From: Pseudoduganella lurida | GTDB taxonomy: Bacteria; Pseudomonadota; Gammaproteobacteria; Burkholderiales; Burkholderiaceae_D | Assembly (NCBI RefSeq): GCF_007830455.1 | Contig: NZ_VLLB01000001.1 | Coordinates: forward strand, 496,001-560,000 | DNA: 64,000 nt | Direction: 5' to 3' | Shown here: in pieces, positions 9,401-18,745 of the stretch | Layout of the letters: every line of letters begins with the position of its first letter | How positions within the stretch are numbered: the first letter of the stretch is position 1 | Made by a program: the position numbers and the translations under genes | Notes under the pieces: model-generated | What the model saw: the letters and a program-made list of their open reading frames with translations, nothing else | What the model was told of the DNA's origin: nothing | Databases searched by the model: none

Positions 9401-10117
9401 TTGGCGGTCGCGCCGGTGCTGCCCGTGCCGCCGCAGCGCCTGCTGCGCCAGTTCGATACCTGCCGCCTGATCCAGTCCCGCTTCGCCGATGTCGAGGACT
9501 CGGTGCTGGCGCCGCTGGCCGAGGGGCAGAAGGAGCTCGACGACCTGTTCGAGCTCGATAACGCCACCAACGCGCGCCTGCTGGCAGAGCACGGCGGCGC
9601 ACCGGGCATCGGCATCGGCGAACTGCTGTTCCATGTGCCGAACTACCGCATCGTCAACGCCGCCTTCACCTACGCCCGTCCCGAAGGCAGCCGGTTCAAT
9701 GACGGCGAACGGGGGGCCTGGTACTGTGCCTTCGACGCCGAGACGGCGCTGGCCGAAGTGATCTTCCACAAGACCGTCGAATATGCGGAAATCGACCGCT
9801 TCGACGACAGCGTCAGCTACCAGGCGATGCTGGCGGACTTTACCGCGCAGTTCCACGATATCCGCGGCCTGCCCGCGTTTGCCGACTGCCTGGCGCCGGA
9901 CAGCTATGTGGCATCCCAGCTGCTGGCCGAGCGGCTGCTCGATGCCGGCTCGACCGGCATCATCTATCCGAGCGTGCGCCGGCCGGCGGGCACCAACCTG
10001 GCCTGCTTCCGGCCCGCACTCGTCGGCAACGTTCGCAAAGGTCTGGCCTATCGGTTAACATGGGAAGGCAGCCCGACGCCGCGCGTGGAGCCCATTGAAC
10101 CGAACCACCAGAACTGA
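9401..10117 (+). CDS. RES-domain toxin
   Basis: Predicted NAD+-degrading or ADP-ribosylating toxin partner of the upstream antitoxin, 238 residues. RES features are visible: an arginine in YARPEGSRFND, GAWYCAFDAETALAEV with its tyrosine and glutamate, and the late serine in IIYPSVRRPAG. The first possible start is TTG at 9401, immediately after the antitoxin stop, and no clear RBS decides it. The active-site set appears intact. Target and reaction are known only from other family members. Confidence 0.87.
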   Translation: MAVAPVLPVPPQRLLRQFDTCRLIQSRFADVEDSVLAPLAEGQKELDDLFELDNATNARLLAEHGGAPGIGIGELLFHVPNYRIVNAAFTYARPEGSRFNDGERGAWYCAFDAETALAEVIFHKTVEYAEIDRFDDSVSYQAMLADFTAQFHDIRGLPAFADCLAPDSYVASQLLAERLLDAGSTGIIYPSVRRPAGTNLACFRPALVGNVRKGLAYRLTWEGSPTPRVEPIEPNHQN

Positions 10118-10118
10118 C

Positions 10119-10436
10119 ATGCAGACCAATCCCGACAAAGACGAAGAACTCCAGCAGAAGGTCAACCGCGAGACAGCGCGCCTGCCATGGACGGAGCTGG
10201 TGCGCCACTTCGCCTCCGGCAACGTGGTGTGGATCGCGGACGAGCTGGACCTCGTGGATGTCGCCGTGCGCATCGCCCATGACGACAAGGCCAGCATCGG
10301 CCAGTGGATGGCCGCCGGCCAGATCGCCAAGGTGAGCGATGCGCAGGCGCAGACCTGGCTGGCGACGAATGCCGAGCTGTGGGCCTCTGTCGTGAGCCCG
10401 TTCATCCTTGTGCAGCAGCAGAAGATCCGCCACTGA
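10119..10436 (+). CDS. DUF2288 family protein
   Basis: Small soluble protein of 105 residues starting MQTNPDKDEELQQKVN. The blocks RLPWTELVRHFASGNVVWI, a repeated D-LVDVA element and DDKASIGQWMAAG match DUF2288, whose function is unknown. The ATG at 10119 lies one base after the RES toxin stop, so it is probably on the toxin-antitoxin transcript. It shows no catalytic motif. The close spacing is the only reason to connect it to the toxin. Confidence 0.75.
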   Translation: MQTNPDKDEELQQKVNRETARLPWTELVRHFASGNVVWIADELDLVDVAVRIAHDDKASIGQWMAAGQIAKVSDAQAQTWLATNAELWASVVSPFILVQQQKIRH

Positions 10437-10445
10437 CGCGCTGCC

Positions 10446-11285
10446 ATGCTGAGCGCGCTGGACGCCCACCTGACCGATATGCGGCCGCGTGCGTTGCGGC
10501 CGGTGGCGCGCCCGCTCGTCGAATTCCTGTACTTCGGCATCAAGGAAGCGCGCGCCTGCCTGTTCGCCGGGCTGTTCTTCCTGTCGGTCTTCGTGGTGCC
10601 GCGCGCCGGCCTGTTCGGCATCGCCCGCTATGACGTCCTGTTCGCCATCGCGCTGCTGATCCAGGGCTGGATGCTGTATGCGCGGCTGGAAACGTGGGAC
10701 GAAGTGAAGGCCATCGGGCTGTTCCACGTCGTCGGTTTCGCGCTGGAGGTGTTCAAGACGTCGTCCGGCATCGCCTCCTGGAGCTATCCGGATGCGGGGG
10801 TGACGAAACTGTTCGGCGTGCCGCTGTTCTCCGGCTTCATGTATGCGGCGATCGGCAGCTACATCATCCAGGCCTGGCGGCTGCTGGACCTGCGCATCCG
10901 CCACCATCCGCCGTACCCGATGGCCGCCGCGATCGCGATCCTCATCTACGTCAACTTCTACACGCACCATTTCATCGGCGACTTCCGCTGGTACCTGGCC
11001 GCCTGCGCGCTGGGTTTGTACGCGCGCACCACCGTCATCTTCCGGCCGCTGGACCGGGACCGCCAGATGCCGCTGCTGCTGGGCTTCGTGCTGACGGGCT
11101 TCTTCATCTGGCTGGCCGAAAACATCGGCACGTTCATGGGCGTGTGGCGCTACCCGAACCAGCTGGGCGCCTGGTCCGCCGTCCACGTGAGCAAGTGGAG
11201 CGCCTGGTCGCTGCTGGTCATCATGACCTTCACCATCGTCGCCAACCTGAAGCACGTGAAGGCGCGCGTGCACGTGCCCGACTGA
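10446..11285 (+). CDS. DUF817 integral membrane protein
   Basis: A 279-residue membrane protein with about seven or eight hydrophobic helices. Characteristic blocks are LVEFLYFGIKEARACLFAG, FKTSSGIASWSYP, NFYTHHFIGDFRWYL and WLAENIGTFMGVWRYPNQ; the paired histidines and acidic residues inside helices are striking. It fits DUF817 (unknown function). It lies 9 bases after the DUF2288 gene. A large palindrome follows it and may end the transcript. Confidence 0.82.
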   Translation: MLSALDAHLTDMRPRALRPVARPLVEFLYFGIKEARACLFAGLFFLSVFVVPRAGLFGIARYDVLFAIALLIQGWMLYARLETWDEVKAIGLFHVVGFALEVFKTSSGIASWSYPDAGVTKLFGVPLFSGFMYAAIGSYIIQAWRLLDLRIRHHPPYPMAAAIAILIYVNFYTHHFIGDFRWYLAACALGLYARTTVIFRPLDRDRQMPLLLGFVLTGFFIWLAENIGTFMGVWRYPNQLGAWSAVHVSKWSAWSLLVIMTFTIVANLKHVKARVHVPD

Positions 11286-11308
11286 GAAATCCTGCTACGG
11301 CCGAGTTC

Positions 11309-11406
11309 GTGTCCACCTTGGGGTCAACCCCAAAATCGGACACGGGCTCATCCATGGCAACGGAGGAGCCCGTGTCCGAAAACGGGGTTGACCCCAAGGT
11401 GGACAC
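11309..11406. repeat. Large palindrome A with nested GGGGTCAACCCC cores
   Basis: Two 41-base arms (11309-11349 and 11366-11406) are inverted copies with about five mismatches around a 16-base loop. Each arm contains its own small palindrome: GGGGTCAACCCC at 11320-11331 and GGGGTTGACCCC at 11384-11395. It lies between the convergent ends of the DUF817 gene and the nucleotidase gene, so it could act as a bidirectional terminator. Its core resembles the palindromes at 16987 and 52831, suggesting a dispersed REP-like family. Confidence 0.8.
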
Positions 11407-11422
11407 AGGCTGAGCAGTACGC

Positions 11423-13432
11423 TTAGTTGGCGAGGTCGATGCCGTACAGCGCGAAGCCCTTGCCGCCGCCGTCGTCGGGGCGCAGTTCGCGGATGTTGGC
11501 GAGACCGGCTTCCCGGGCCAGCGCGGCCTTGCCCGGCGCCGAGTGGAAGACGACCGGGCCCTTCGTGGCGACCGGCGTGAAGCGCCAGCTGCGCGTGCTG
11601 CCGTTGGCGGCGCGCGTCAGGGCGCCCTGCTGGCGGATGTAGGCGATCAGCACATCCCGGTTGTTGTCCGGTGCGGCGACGACCGTGCGGCTGCCGTCCA
11701 GGCCGGGGAAGTTGCCGCCGCCACTGGCGCGGTAGTTATTGGTCGCGACGAGGAATTCCTGGCTAGGTGCGATGGCTGCGCCCTTGTAGCGCAGGTTCTT
11801 CACGCGCTTGCCGGGCGGCTGCGTGACGTCGATCTCGTAGTGCAGGTCGGGGCTGGTCGGGATGTCCGTGTTGAAGCCGGGGTAGCTGGTGCTGACCAGC
11901 TCCTGCGCCTCGGTGCGGGACGGGTCGATCGTGTTGAAGCGCCGCGCCGACTGTTCCAGCCAGGCCTGCAGGCCGGCGCCATCCACCTTCACGCCATGCA
12001 GCGCGTTCGGGAACAGGTACAGGTCGGCGGCATTGTTCAGGGCGATGCTGCCCGCCCGCACGTCCGTGTAGTTCGACACACCGGCCGATCCGGTCTTGAA
12101 CGGTGCCGAGACCGACAACACCGGCAGCCGCGCATATTGCGGCAGGTTGGTCCTGACGTAGTCCTGCAGGTACGCGGCCTGCGCCTGGTTGACGATCTCG
12201 ATGGCGCTGATGTCGCCCACGTCGGCGAAATACGTCGACATGCGGAAGTCCGTGCTGCCCACCGGCGTCTTCACGTAGCGGATGGTGGCCTCGTGCTCGG
12301 CCGCGACCAGTGCGCCGATGGCCGGATCGGCGGCGACGGACTGCGTGCCGCTGCGGATCGGCCGCGCCTCGACGGTGGTGCGCGACTTGTCGATCACCCA
12401 GGCCTTGCCGTCGAACGTCATGCGCAGGCCGACGACACCGAGGTGCTTGCCCCACAGGTCCGCCATCACGGTCGGCACGCCGTTCACGGTGCCCTTCACC
12501 TTGTCCACGCCCGGCAGGTTGAACTGCGGGACCGTGCTGGTCGCGTTCGGGAACACCTGGTGCGAGTGCCCGATCAGCAGCGCGTCGATGCCCGGCACGT
12601 GCGCGATGTGCCAGCTGCCGTTTTCCATCGTCGGCGAGTAGGTGTCGGCATCCAGGCCCGCGTGGGAGATCGCGACGACGATGTCGGCACCCTTCGCGCG
12701 CATCTCCGGCACGTAGCGCTGCGCCGTTTCACGCACGCCCACCGTGTAGACCTTGCCATCCAGCCAGCGCTTGTCCCAGGTGAGGATGGTGGGCGGCGCG
12801 AACGCGATGATGCCGACCTTCAGCGTGGCCTGCACCGGCGTGCCATCCGGCGCCGTGGCCGTGATGCGCTTGTCGATGATGGCGTAGGGCTGGAACAGCG
12901 GCTGCTTCGACTTCACGCTGTAGACGTTGGCCAGCACCTGCGGGAATTGCGGCCCCGCGCATTTTTCATTCGCCGCGACGCCTTCCACGTCGAAGCGGTT
13001 GCCCGTCACCTGGTTCAGGTAATCGAGTCCGTAGTTGAATTCGTGGTTGCCCACGCCGGCACCGTCGTAGCGAAGCGCGTTGAATGCCTTGTAGATGCCC
13101 AGCACCTCGCCGCAACCCACGCGCTTGACGAGCGCCTGGTAGTCGGCCAGCGCCGTGCCCTGGATCGAATCGCCGTTATCGAGCAGGACATTGTTCGGAT
13201 ATTCCTTGCGCGCAGCGGCGATCAAAGTCGCCGTGCGCTCCAGCCCGATCGATGGCTCGGCCGCCAGCTTGTAGTAGTCGTAGCTGACCACGTTGCTGTG
13301 CAGGTCGGTGGTTTCCAGCAGCGCGACGGTGGCTTGCGTGCCGGCGGGCGGCGTGGATGGCCCATCGGACGGCAGCGCGGCGCAGCCGGCCAGGATCAGG
13401 GGAACGAAACGAAGGGAATAACGAAATGTCAT
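11423..13432 (-). CDS. 2',3'-cyclic-nucleotide 2'-phosphodiesterase/3'-nucleotidase lipoprotein (CpdB-like)
   Basis: Exported metallophosphoesterase of 669 residues that salvages nucleotides outside the cytoplasm. ATG 13432 gives a signal peptide ending in a lipobox LAGC, so it is probably lipid-anchored. Metal motifs run in order: TTDLHSN, DNGDSIQG, GVGNHEFNYG, ISHAGLD and IGHSHQVFP. The C-terminal 5'-nucleotidase domain contains YLFPNALHGVKVDG. The open frame extends to 13603, but the extra residues hide the signal peptide. It is a single gene, divergent from prfB. Confidence 0.9.
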   Translation of the reverse strand: MTFRYSLRFVPLILAGCAALPSDGPSTPPAGTQATVALLETTDLHSNVVSYDYYKLAAEPSIGLERTATLIAAARKEYPNNVLLDNGDSIQGTALADYQALVKRVGCGEVLGIYKAFNALRYDGAGVGNHEFNYGLDYLNQVTGNRFDVEGVAANEKCAGPQFPQVLANVYSVKSKQPLFQPYAIIDKRITATAPDGTPVQATLKVGIIAFAPPTILTWDKRWLDGKVYTVGVRETAQRYVPEMRAKGADIVVAISHAGLDADTYSPTMENGSWHIAHVPGIDALLIGHSHQVFPNATSTVPQFNLPGVDKVKGTVNGVPTVMADLWGKHLGVVGLRMTFDGKAWVIDKSRTTVEARPIRSGTQSVAADPAIGALVAAEHEATIRYVKTPVGSTDFRMSTYFADVGDISAIEIVNQAQAAYLQDYVRTNLPQYARLPVLSVSAPFKTGSAGVSNYTDVRAGSIALNNAADLYLFPNALHGVKVDGAGLQAWLEQSARRFNTIDPSRTEAQELVSTSYPGFNTDIPTSPDLHYEIDVTQPPGKRVKNLRYKGAAIAPSQEFLVATNNYRASGGGNFPGLDGSRTVVAAPDNNRDVLIAYIRQQGALTRAANGSTRSWRFTPVATKGPVVFHSAPGKAALAREAGLANIRELRPDDGGGKGFALYGIDLAN

Positions 13433-13540
13433 CTTCAGGACCGGTAGGTGGCAACGGCCAGCATGATACGGGAGCCGCGACGGTGGCGCCAGATTCGGCT
13501 CTGCCGGGCTGCCTGCCCCCGGAATCCGGTCACGATACGG

Positions 13541-13546
13541 TATAAT
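13541..13546 (+). promoter_or_regulatory. Consensus -10 box upstream of prfB
   Basis: A perfect TATAAT lies 37 bases before the prfB start codon. I see no convincing -35 at the usual distance, so only the -10 is claimed. Confidence 0.45.
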
Positions 13547-13583
13547 CGCCGGTTCGATCGCCCCTCTAAGAGACAGAACAATC

Positions 13584-14688
13584 ATGGAAGCAGAACGCAT
13601 CAATTCCCTCGCCGCCCAGCTCGCAGACCTGACGTCCCGCGAAGCCGAACTTCGGAGGTATCTTTGACTTCGATGTGAAGTCGGAGAAGCTGGAACAACT
13701 GAACGCCGAACTGGAAGATCCGGCGGTCTGGAACGACCCGAAGAAGGCCCAGGACATGGGCCGCGAAAAGAAGGCGCTGGAAGCCATCGTCGACACGCTC
13801 ACGAAAGCGAAGAGCGACCTGGCCGACATGGCCGAGCTGTTCGAGATGGGCAAGGAAGAAGCGGATGACGAGACGCTCGAATCCGTCATCGGCGACACGG
13901 CCGAGATCCAGAAGGTCATCGAAGGCCTGGAATTCCGCCGCATGTTCAACAATCCGATGGACCCGAACAACTGCTTCATCGACATCCAGGCCGGCGCCGG
14001 CGGTACCGAGGCCCAGGACTGGGCGTCGATGCTGCTGCGCCAGTACCTGCGCTATTGCGAACGCAAGGGCTTCAAGGTCGAGGTGATGGAACAGTCCGAT
14101 GGTGAAGTCGCCGGCATCAAGACGGCCACCATCAAGGTCGAGGGCGACTACGCCTACGGCCACCTGCGCACCGAAACGGGCGTGCACCGCCTGGTCCGCA
14201 AGTCGCCGTTCGACAGCGCCAACGGCCGCCACACGTCGTTCACGTCGCTGTTCGTCTATCCGGAAGTGGATGACTCGATCGAGATCGAGATCAACCCGGC
14301 CGACCTGCGCATCGATACCTACCGCGCGTCCGGCGCCGGCGGCCAGCACATCAACAAGACCGACTCCGCCGTGCGCCTGACGCACGCGCCGTCCGGCATC
14401 GTCGTGCAGTGCCAGAACGACCGCTCGCAGCACCGCAACAAGGCCGAAGCGATGGAAATGCTGAAGGCCAAGCTGTACGAGCAGGAGCTGCGCAAGCGCA
14501 TGAGCGAGCAGCAGAAGCTGGAAGACTCGAAGACGGACGTGGGCTGGGGCCACCAGATCCGCTCCTACGTGCTGGACCAGTCCCGCATCAAGGACCTGCG
14601 CACCGGCTTCGAGACCGGCAACACGAAGAACGTGCTGGACGGCGACCTGGACGATTTCATCTCCGCCTCGCTGAAGCAGGGTGTCTGA
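13584..14688 (+). CDS. prfB: Peptide chain release factor 2, with programmed +1 frameshift
   Basis: RF2 terminates translation at UGA and UAA. The gene starts at ATG 13584, reads 27 codons, meets in-frame TGA at 13665-13667, and continues in the +1 frame from GAC at 13666 to the stop at 14688. This gives about 367 residues, as in other RF2 proteins. The SPF anticodon-like tripeptide (RKSPFDS) and the GGQ catalytic motif ([16 protein letters not shown]) are both present. The split frame is normal autoregulation, not a mutation. It is followed 1 base later by a HAD phosphatase gene and then lysS. Confidence 0.97.
13654..13668 (+). other. RF2 autoregulatory +1 frameshift site
   Basis: An internal Shine-Dalgarno-like GGAGG at 13654-13658 precedes CTT TGA C (13662-13668). 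Low RF2 stalls the ribosome at TGA and favours slipping by one base, so RF2 tunes its own synthesis. The spacing matches the well-known bacterial prfB site. Confidence 0.95.
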
Positions 14689-14689
14689 C

Positions 14690-15379
14690 ATGACGCAGAC
14701 TCCCCGCGCGTTCATCTTCGACATGGACGGCACGATCGTCGACAACATGAGCTTCCACACGAAATCGTGGATCGCGTTTCTCGCCAAGCGCGGCCGCTCG
14801 GTCGACCCGGATGACTTCTTCCGCGACTCGGCCGGCCGCCAGGGCCACGAGATCATGCGCAGCTACATGGGCGCCGACCTGTCGGATGCCGAAACGGCCA
14901 CGCTCGACGCCGAGAAGGAATCGCTGTACCGCGACCTGTACGGACCGCACCTGGAAGCGGTCGCAGGCTTCGAGTCGTTCATCGAAACGGCGCAGGAAGA
15001 GGACGTGCGCCTGGCCGTGGCCACGGCCGCGCCGCCGGCCAACATCGTCTTCACGCTCGATGGCCTGGACCTGCGCCGCCACTTCGATGCCGTCGTCGGC
15101 GCCGCCGATGTCGCGCGCGGCAAGCCGAATCCGGACGTGTTCCTGCTGGCGGCCGAACGCTGCGGCGTGGCACCCGGGCACTGCATCGTGTTCGAAGATG
15201 CGCCGCTCGGCGTGGAAGCGGCACGCCGCGCCGGCATGCGCGCGGTGGTGCTGACCACCACCCTGCCCGCCTCCGCCTTCGCCGAGTTCGACAACGTGAT
15301 CTGCATCGCCCGCGATTTCACCGAGCTCGATATCGACGCGCTGTTCGACTCCTCACCCCTCATTCAACAAGCACAGTAA
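14690..15379 (+). CDS. HAD-superfamily phosphatase (beta-phosphoglucomutase/phosphatase-like)
   Basis: Cytoplasmic HAD hydrolase of 229 residues with [13 protein letters not shown] (nucleophile aspartate), the threonine motif in VATAAPP, the lysine in [11 protein letters not shown], and [15 protein letters not shown]. The helical cap between motif I and the threonine marks subclass IA. ATG 14690 is preferred over the in-frame GTG at 14681, which would overlap prfB. The substrate is unknown. It sits tightly between prfB and lysS, so one transcript is likely. Confidence 0.88.
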   Translation: MTQTPRAFIFDMDGTIVDNMSFHTKSWIAFLAKRGRSVDPDDFFRDSAGRQGHEIMRSYMGADLSDAETATLDAEKESLYRDLYGPHLEAVAGFESFIETAQEEDVRLAVATAAPPANIVFTLDGLDLRRHFDAVVGAADVARGKPNPDVFLLAAERCGVAPGHCIVFEDAPLGVEAARRAGMRAVVLTTTLPASAFAEFDNVICIARDFTELDIDALFDSSPLIQQAQ

Positions 15380-15381
15380 CC

Positions 15382-16914
15382 ATGACCACGGAAATCCAAG
15401 ACCAGGCGCCAGGCCAGGACGACAACAAGATCATCGCCGAACGCCGCGCCAAGCTGGCCGCGCTCCGCGCCGAAGGTGGCGTCGCCTTCCCGAACGACTT
15501 CCGCCCGGAACACAAGGCCGCCGACCTGCACGCGCAGTACGCCGGCAAGTCGCGCGAGGAGCTGGAAGCCGCACCGGTGGCCGTGGTGCTGGCCGGCCGC
15601 ATGATGCTCAAGCGCGAAGCGGGCAAGAAGGCCGCCTTCGCCACGCTGCAGGATGCCTCCGGTCCGAAGTCCGATGGCCGCGTGCAGATCTACGTGACGC
15701 TGGACGTGACGGGCGAAGCGTCGATGGAGGCGTTCCGCACCTACGACCTGGGCGACATCCTGGGCGTGAAGGGCACGCTGTTCAAGACCAAGACGGACGA
15801 ACTGACGATCAAGGTCACCGAACTGCGCCTGATCACCAAGTCGCTGCGCCCGCTGCCGGACAAGTTCCACGGCCTGGCCGACCAGGAAACCAAGTACCGC
15901 CAGCGCTACGTGGACCTGATCATGAACGAGGACACGCGCCGCACCTTCAAGGCCCGCACGGCCGCGATCGCGTCGATCCGCCGCTTCATGCAGGACAACG
16001 AGTTCATGGAAGTCGAAACGCCGATGCTGCACACGATCCCCGGCGGCGCGGCGGCGAAACCCTTCATCACGCACCACAATGCGCTGGACATGCAGATGTT
16101 CCTGCGCATCGCGCCGGAGCTGTACCTGAAGCGCCTGGTGGTGGGCGGGTTCGACCGCGTGTTCGAGATCAACCGCAACTTCCGCAACGAGGGCGTGTCG
16201 ATCCGTCACAACCCCGAGTTCACCATGATGGAGTTCTACGCGGCGTACACGGACTACCAGTGGATCATGAACTTCACGGAAGCCGTGATCCGCCAGGCCG
16301 CGACCGATGCGCACGGCTCCGCGGTGCTGACCTACGGCGGCCGCGAGCTCGATCTGTCGAAGCCGTTCCACCGCCTGACGATCGTCGGCGCCATCAACAA
16401 GTTCGCGCCGCACTACACGGCCGAGCAGCTGGAAGACGCCGAGTACATCAAGGCCGAGCTGAAGAAGTTCGGCGTCAAGCCGCATGCGCATTCCGGCCTG
16501 GGCGCACTGCAGCTGGCGCTGTTCGAAGAAACCGCCGAAGCGCAGCTGTGGGAGCCGACGTTCATCATCGACTACCCGGAAGAAGTCTCGCCGCTGGCCC
16601 GCGCCTCGGACACCCGGAAGGGCATCACCGAGCGCTTCGAGCTGTTCATGGTGGGCCGCGAGATCGCCAACGGCTTCTCGGAGCTGAACGATGCGGAAGA
16701 CCAGTCGGCCCGCTTCCTGGCCCAGGTGGCCGCCAAGGAAGCCGGCGACGACGAAGCGATGTTCTACGACGCCGACTACATCCGCGCGCTGGAATACGGC
16801 ATGCCGCCGGCCGGCGGCTGCGGCATCGGCATCGACCGGCTGATCATGCTGCTGACGGACTCGCCGAACATTCGCGACGTGCTGCTGTTCCCGCACCTGC
16901 GCAAGGAAGACTGA
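15382..16914 (+). CDS. lysS: Lysyl-tRNA synthetase, class II
   Basis: Charges tRNA-Lys with lysine. The 510 residues comprise an N-terminal OB-fold anticodon-binding domain and a class II catalytic domain. Class II motifs are visible: motif 2 in [20 protein letters not shown] and motif 3 in [15 protein letters not shown], with [11 protein letters not shown] at the domain junction. Start ATG 15382 follows the HAD gene by 2 bases. A strong terminator hairpin follows the stop. Confidence 0.98.
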   Translation: MTTEIQDQAPGQDDNKIIAERRAKLAALRAEGGVAFPNDFRPEHKAADLHAQYAGKSREELEAAPVAVVLAGRMMLKREAGKKAAFATLQDASGPKSDGRVQIYVTLDVTGEASMEAFRTYDLGDILGVKGTLFKTKTDELTIKVTELRLITKSLRPLPDKFHGLADQETKYRQRYVDLIMNEDTRRTFKARTAAIASIRRFMQDNEFMEVETPMLHTIPGGAAAKPFITHHNALDMQMFLRIAPELYLKRLVVGGFDRVFEINRNFRNEGVSIRHNPEFTMMEFYAAYTDYQWIMNFTEAVIRQAATDAHGSAVLTYGGRELDLSKPFHRLTIVGAINKFAPHYTAEQLEDAEYIKAELKKFGVKPHAHSGLGALQLALFEETAEAQLWEPTFIIDYPEEVSPLARASDTRKGITERFELFMVGREIANGFSELNDAEDQSARFLAQVAAKEAGDDEAMFYDADYIRALEYGMPPAGGCGIGIDRLIMLLTDSPNIRDVLLFPHLRKED

Positions 16915-16937
16915 GTTTCGCCTTCATCGGCGCATGC

Positions 16938-16967
16938 AAAAAAACGCGGCCTTGGCCGCGTTTTTTA
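16938..16967 (+). terminator. Intrinsic terminator after lysS
   Basis: The stem AACGCGGCC/GGCCGCGTT with a 2-base loop is followed by a run of T and preceded by a run of A, so it can work on both strands. It ends the prfB-HAD-lysS unit. Confidence 0.9.
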
Positions 16968-16986
16968 TTGTTGGCTGGTGAGCAGC

Positions 16987-17155
16987 GGGGTCTGACCCAT
17001 GGCGCCCGTGACGTTCATCCTGATTGCTGCCATTGCCGCGGGTCTGACCCCAGCAGTTTGCAGGCGTCGCGATGGCGCCAGCGAAAAGCTGGGGTCAGAC
17101 CCGCGACAGGGACAGCAACCAAGGCAACAGTCCCGGGCGCTGTGGGTCAGACCCC
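16987..17155. repeat. Symmetrical palindrome B with four GGGTC(A/T)GACCC cores
   Basis: Four 12-base cores lie at 16987, 17040, 17091 and 17144. Two read GGGGTCTGACCC or its shifted form and two are their complements. They are mirror-symmetrical about position 17071. The inner arms extend to 18 bases each (17037-17054 and 17088-17105, perfect), and the outer arms also pair with flanking bases. The element fills most of the 278-base gap between the convergent lysS and ppnN genes; no ORF is convincing there. Confidence 0.82.
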
Positions 17156-17192
17156 GGCCGCTCCTGCGCCGCGGACTTCGGCGGCGACAACT

Positions 17193-18563
17193 TTACTTGA
17201 TCACCCGATAGCAAGGCACGTAAGCCTTCCCCGGCAGCTTCATCCGGCTGTGCGCCACGAACGAGGCGAGCAGCCGGTCCATCGGCTCCATGATCTCGGC
17301 ATCGCCATGGATCTCGAAGTGGCCATGGGCCTCGATCGCGCGGATGCCCTCGGCCTTCACGTTGCCCGCCACCACGCCGGAAAACGCGCGGCGCAGGTTC
17401 GCGGCGAGCACGTGCACCGGCTGGTTCTTGTGCAGCTTCAGGTTGCGCATGTTCTCGTGGGTGGGAGCGAACGGGCGCTGAAATTCCTCGTCGATCTTCA
17501 GCGCCCAGTTGAAGTAGTAGGCATCGCTGCGGCCCTTGCGGTATTCGCGCACCTGTTTCATCCCCTCCTGCATCTCCCGCGCCACCAGCTCCGGATCGTC
17601 GACGATGATCTTGTAGCGCCCCTGCGCGGCCTCGCCCAGCGTCAGGCCGATGAACTCGTTGATCTGTACAAAATACTCGCGCGCCGATTCCGGCCCGGTG
17701 AACACCAGGGGGAACGGGATGTCCACATTGTCCGGATGGAGCAGGATGCCGAGGATGTACAGGATCTCCTCAGCCGTGCCGGCGCCGCCCGGGAACACGA
17801 TGATGCCGTGGCCGGTGCGCACGAAGGCTTCCAGGCGCTTCTCGATGTCCGGCATGATCACGAGGTCGTTGACGATCGGGTTCGGCGATTCGGCGGCGAT
17901 GATGCCCGGCTCCGTGATGCCGAGATAGCGGCCGTTCATGAAGCGCTGCTTGGCGTGGCCGATGGTGGCGCCCTTCATCGGGCCCTTCATCGCGCCGGGA
18001 CCGCAGCCGGTGCAGATGTCCATGCCGCGCAGGCCCAGCTGGTAGCCCACTTCCTTCGAGTAGTTGTATTCGGCGCGGTTGATCGAGTGGCCGCCCCAGC
18101 ACACGATCAGGTTCGGGTTCAGCTGCGGGCGCAGGATGTTCGCATTGCGCAGGATGTGGAACACGGCATCCGTGATGCCTTCGGTCGTTTCGAGGTCGAA
18201 CTTCGGATTGTCCGTCACCTCGTTGCTGACGAAGACGATATCGCGCAGCACGGCGAACAGGTGCTCGTGGATCCCCTTGATCATCTTGCCGTCGACGAAG
18301 GCGATGGCCGGCGCGCCCTTGATCTCCAGCTTGATGCCCCGCTCGCGCTGCAGGATGTTGATGTCGAACGACTGGTAGCGGTCCAGCAGCTCCTTGCCGT
18401 CATCGACCGTGCTGCCGCAGTTCAGGACCGCCAGCGCGCACTGGCGGAACACCTTGTACAGGCCGCCCTTGCCCGTGTCCAGCAGCTTGACGACTTCCGC
18501 CTTGGACAGTACTTCGAGTTTGCCTTCCGGCGAAATCAGTGTATCGACAAAACCTTGTTCCAT
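17193..18563 (-). CDS. ppnN: Pyrimidine/purine nucleotide 5'-monophosphate nucleosidase (LOG family)
   Basis: Cleaves nucleoside 5'-monophosphates to base and ribose phosphate. The 456 residues from ATG 18563 (MEQGFVDTLISPEG) match the PpnN/YgdH length. The LOG-fold nucleotide motif PGGAGTAEEI is present, as is the GCGPGAMKGPMKGA block. The N-terminal and C-terminal extensions typical of PpnN, as opposed to short LOG proteins, are also present. The open frame extends to 18713, but that part overlaps the promoter of the divergent peptide transporter. In E. coli the enzyme is controlled by (p)ppGpp; that control is not shown here. Confidence 0.9.
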   Translation of the reverse strand: MEQGFVDTLISPEGKLEVLSKAEVVKLLDTGKGGLYKVFRQCALAVLNCGSTVDDGKELLDRYQSFDINILQRERGIKLEIKGAPAIAFVDGKMIKGIHEHLFAVLRDIVFVSNEVTDNPKFDLETTEGITDAVFHILRNANILRPQLNPNLIVCWGGHSINRAEYNYSKEVGYQLGLRGMDICTGCGPGAMKGPMKGATIGHAKQRFMNGRYLGITEPGIIAAESPNPIVNDLVIMPDIEKRLEAFVRTGHGIIVFPGGAGTAEEILYILGILLHPDNVDIPFPLVFTGPESAREYFVQINEFIGLTLGEAAQGRYKIIVDDPELVAREMQEGMKQVREYRKGRSDAYYFNWALKIDEEFQRPFAPTHENMRNLKLHKNQPVHVLAANLRRAFSGVVAGNVKAEGIRAIEAHGHFEIHGDAEIMEPMDRLLASFVAHSRMKLPGKAYVPCYRVIK

Positions 18564-18691
18564 GATGCTGCCTTCCCTAATCAGTAATGCTGTACGAACG
18601 TCCTGGGCACCAATATACGACATTGGCCGCCCGCACGGGATTGCAATCTTTACAGTCTCGCCACTTTGCTGCGACGCACCACATGAAGTGA

Positions 18692-18719
18692 TCGACAATT
18701 CGACGCCGTCCATTACAAT
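18692..18719 (+). promoter_or_regulatory. Predicted promoter of the peptide transporter gene
   Basis: TCGACA (18692-18697) and TACAAT (18714-18719) are 16 bases apart. An AGGAG ribosome site precedes the ATG at 18746. Confidence 0.5.
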
Positions 18720-18745
18720 GGCGCCTTTTTTGCAGGAGATGCCGA

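Noticed and set aside
13584-13667. prfB pseudogene because of an early stop
   Set aside because: The TGA sits in the conserved RF2 frameshift site and the rest is intact.
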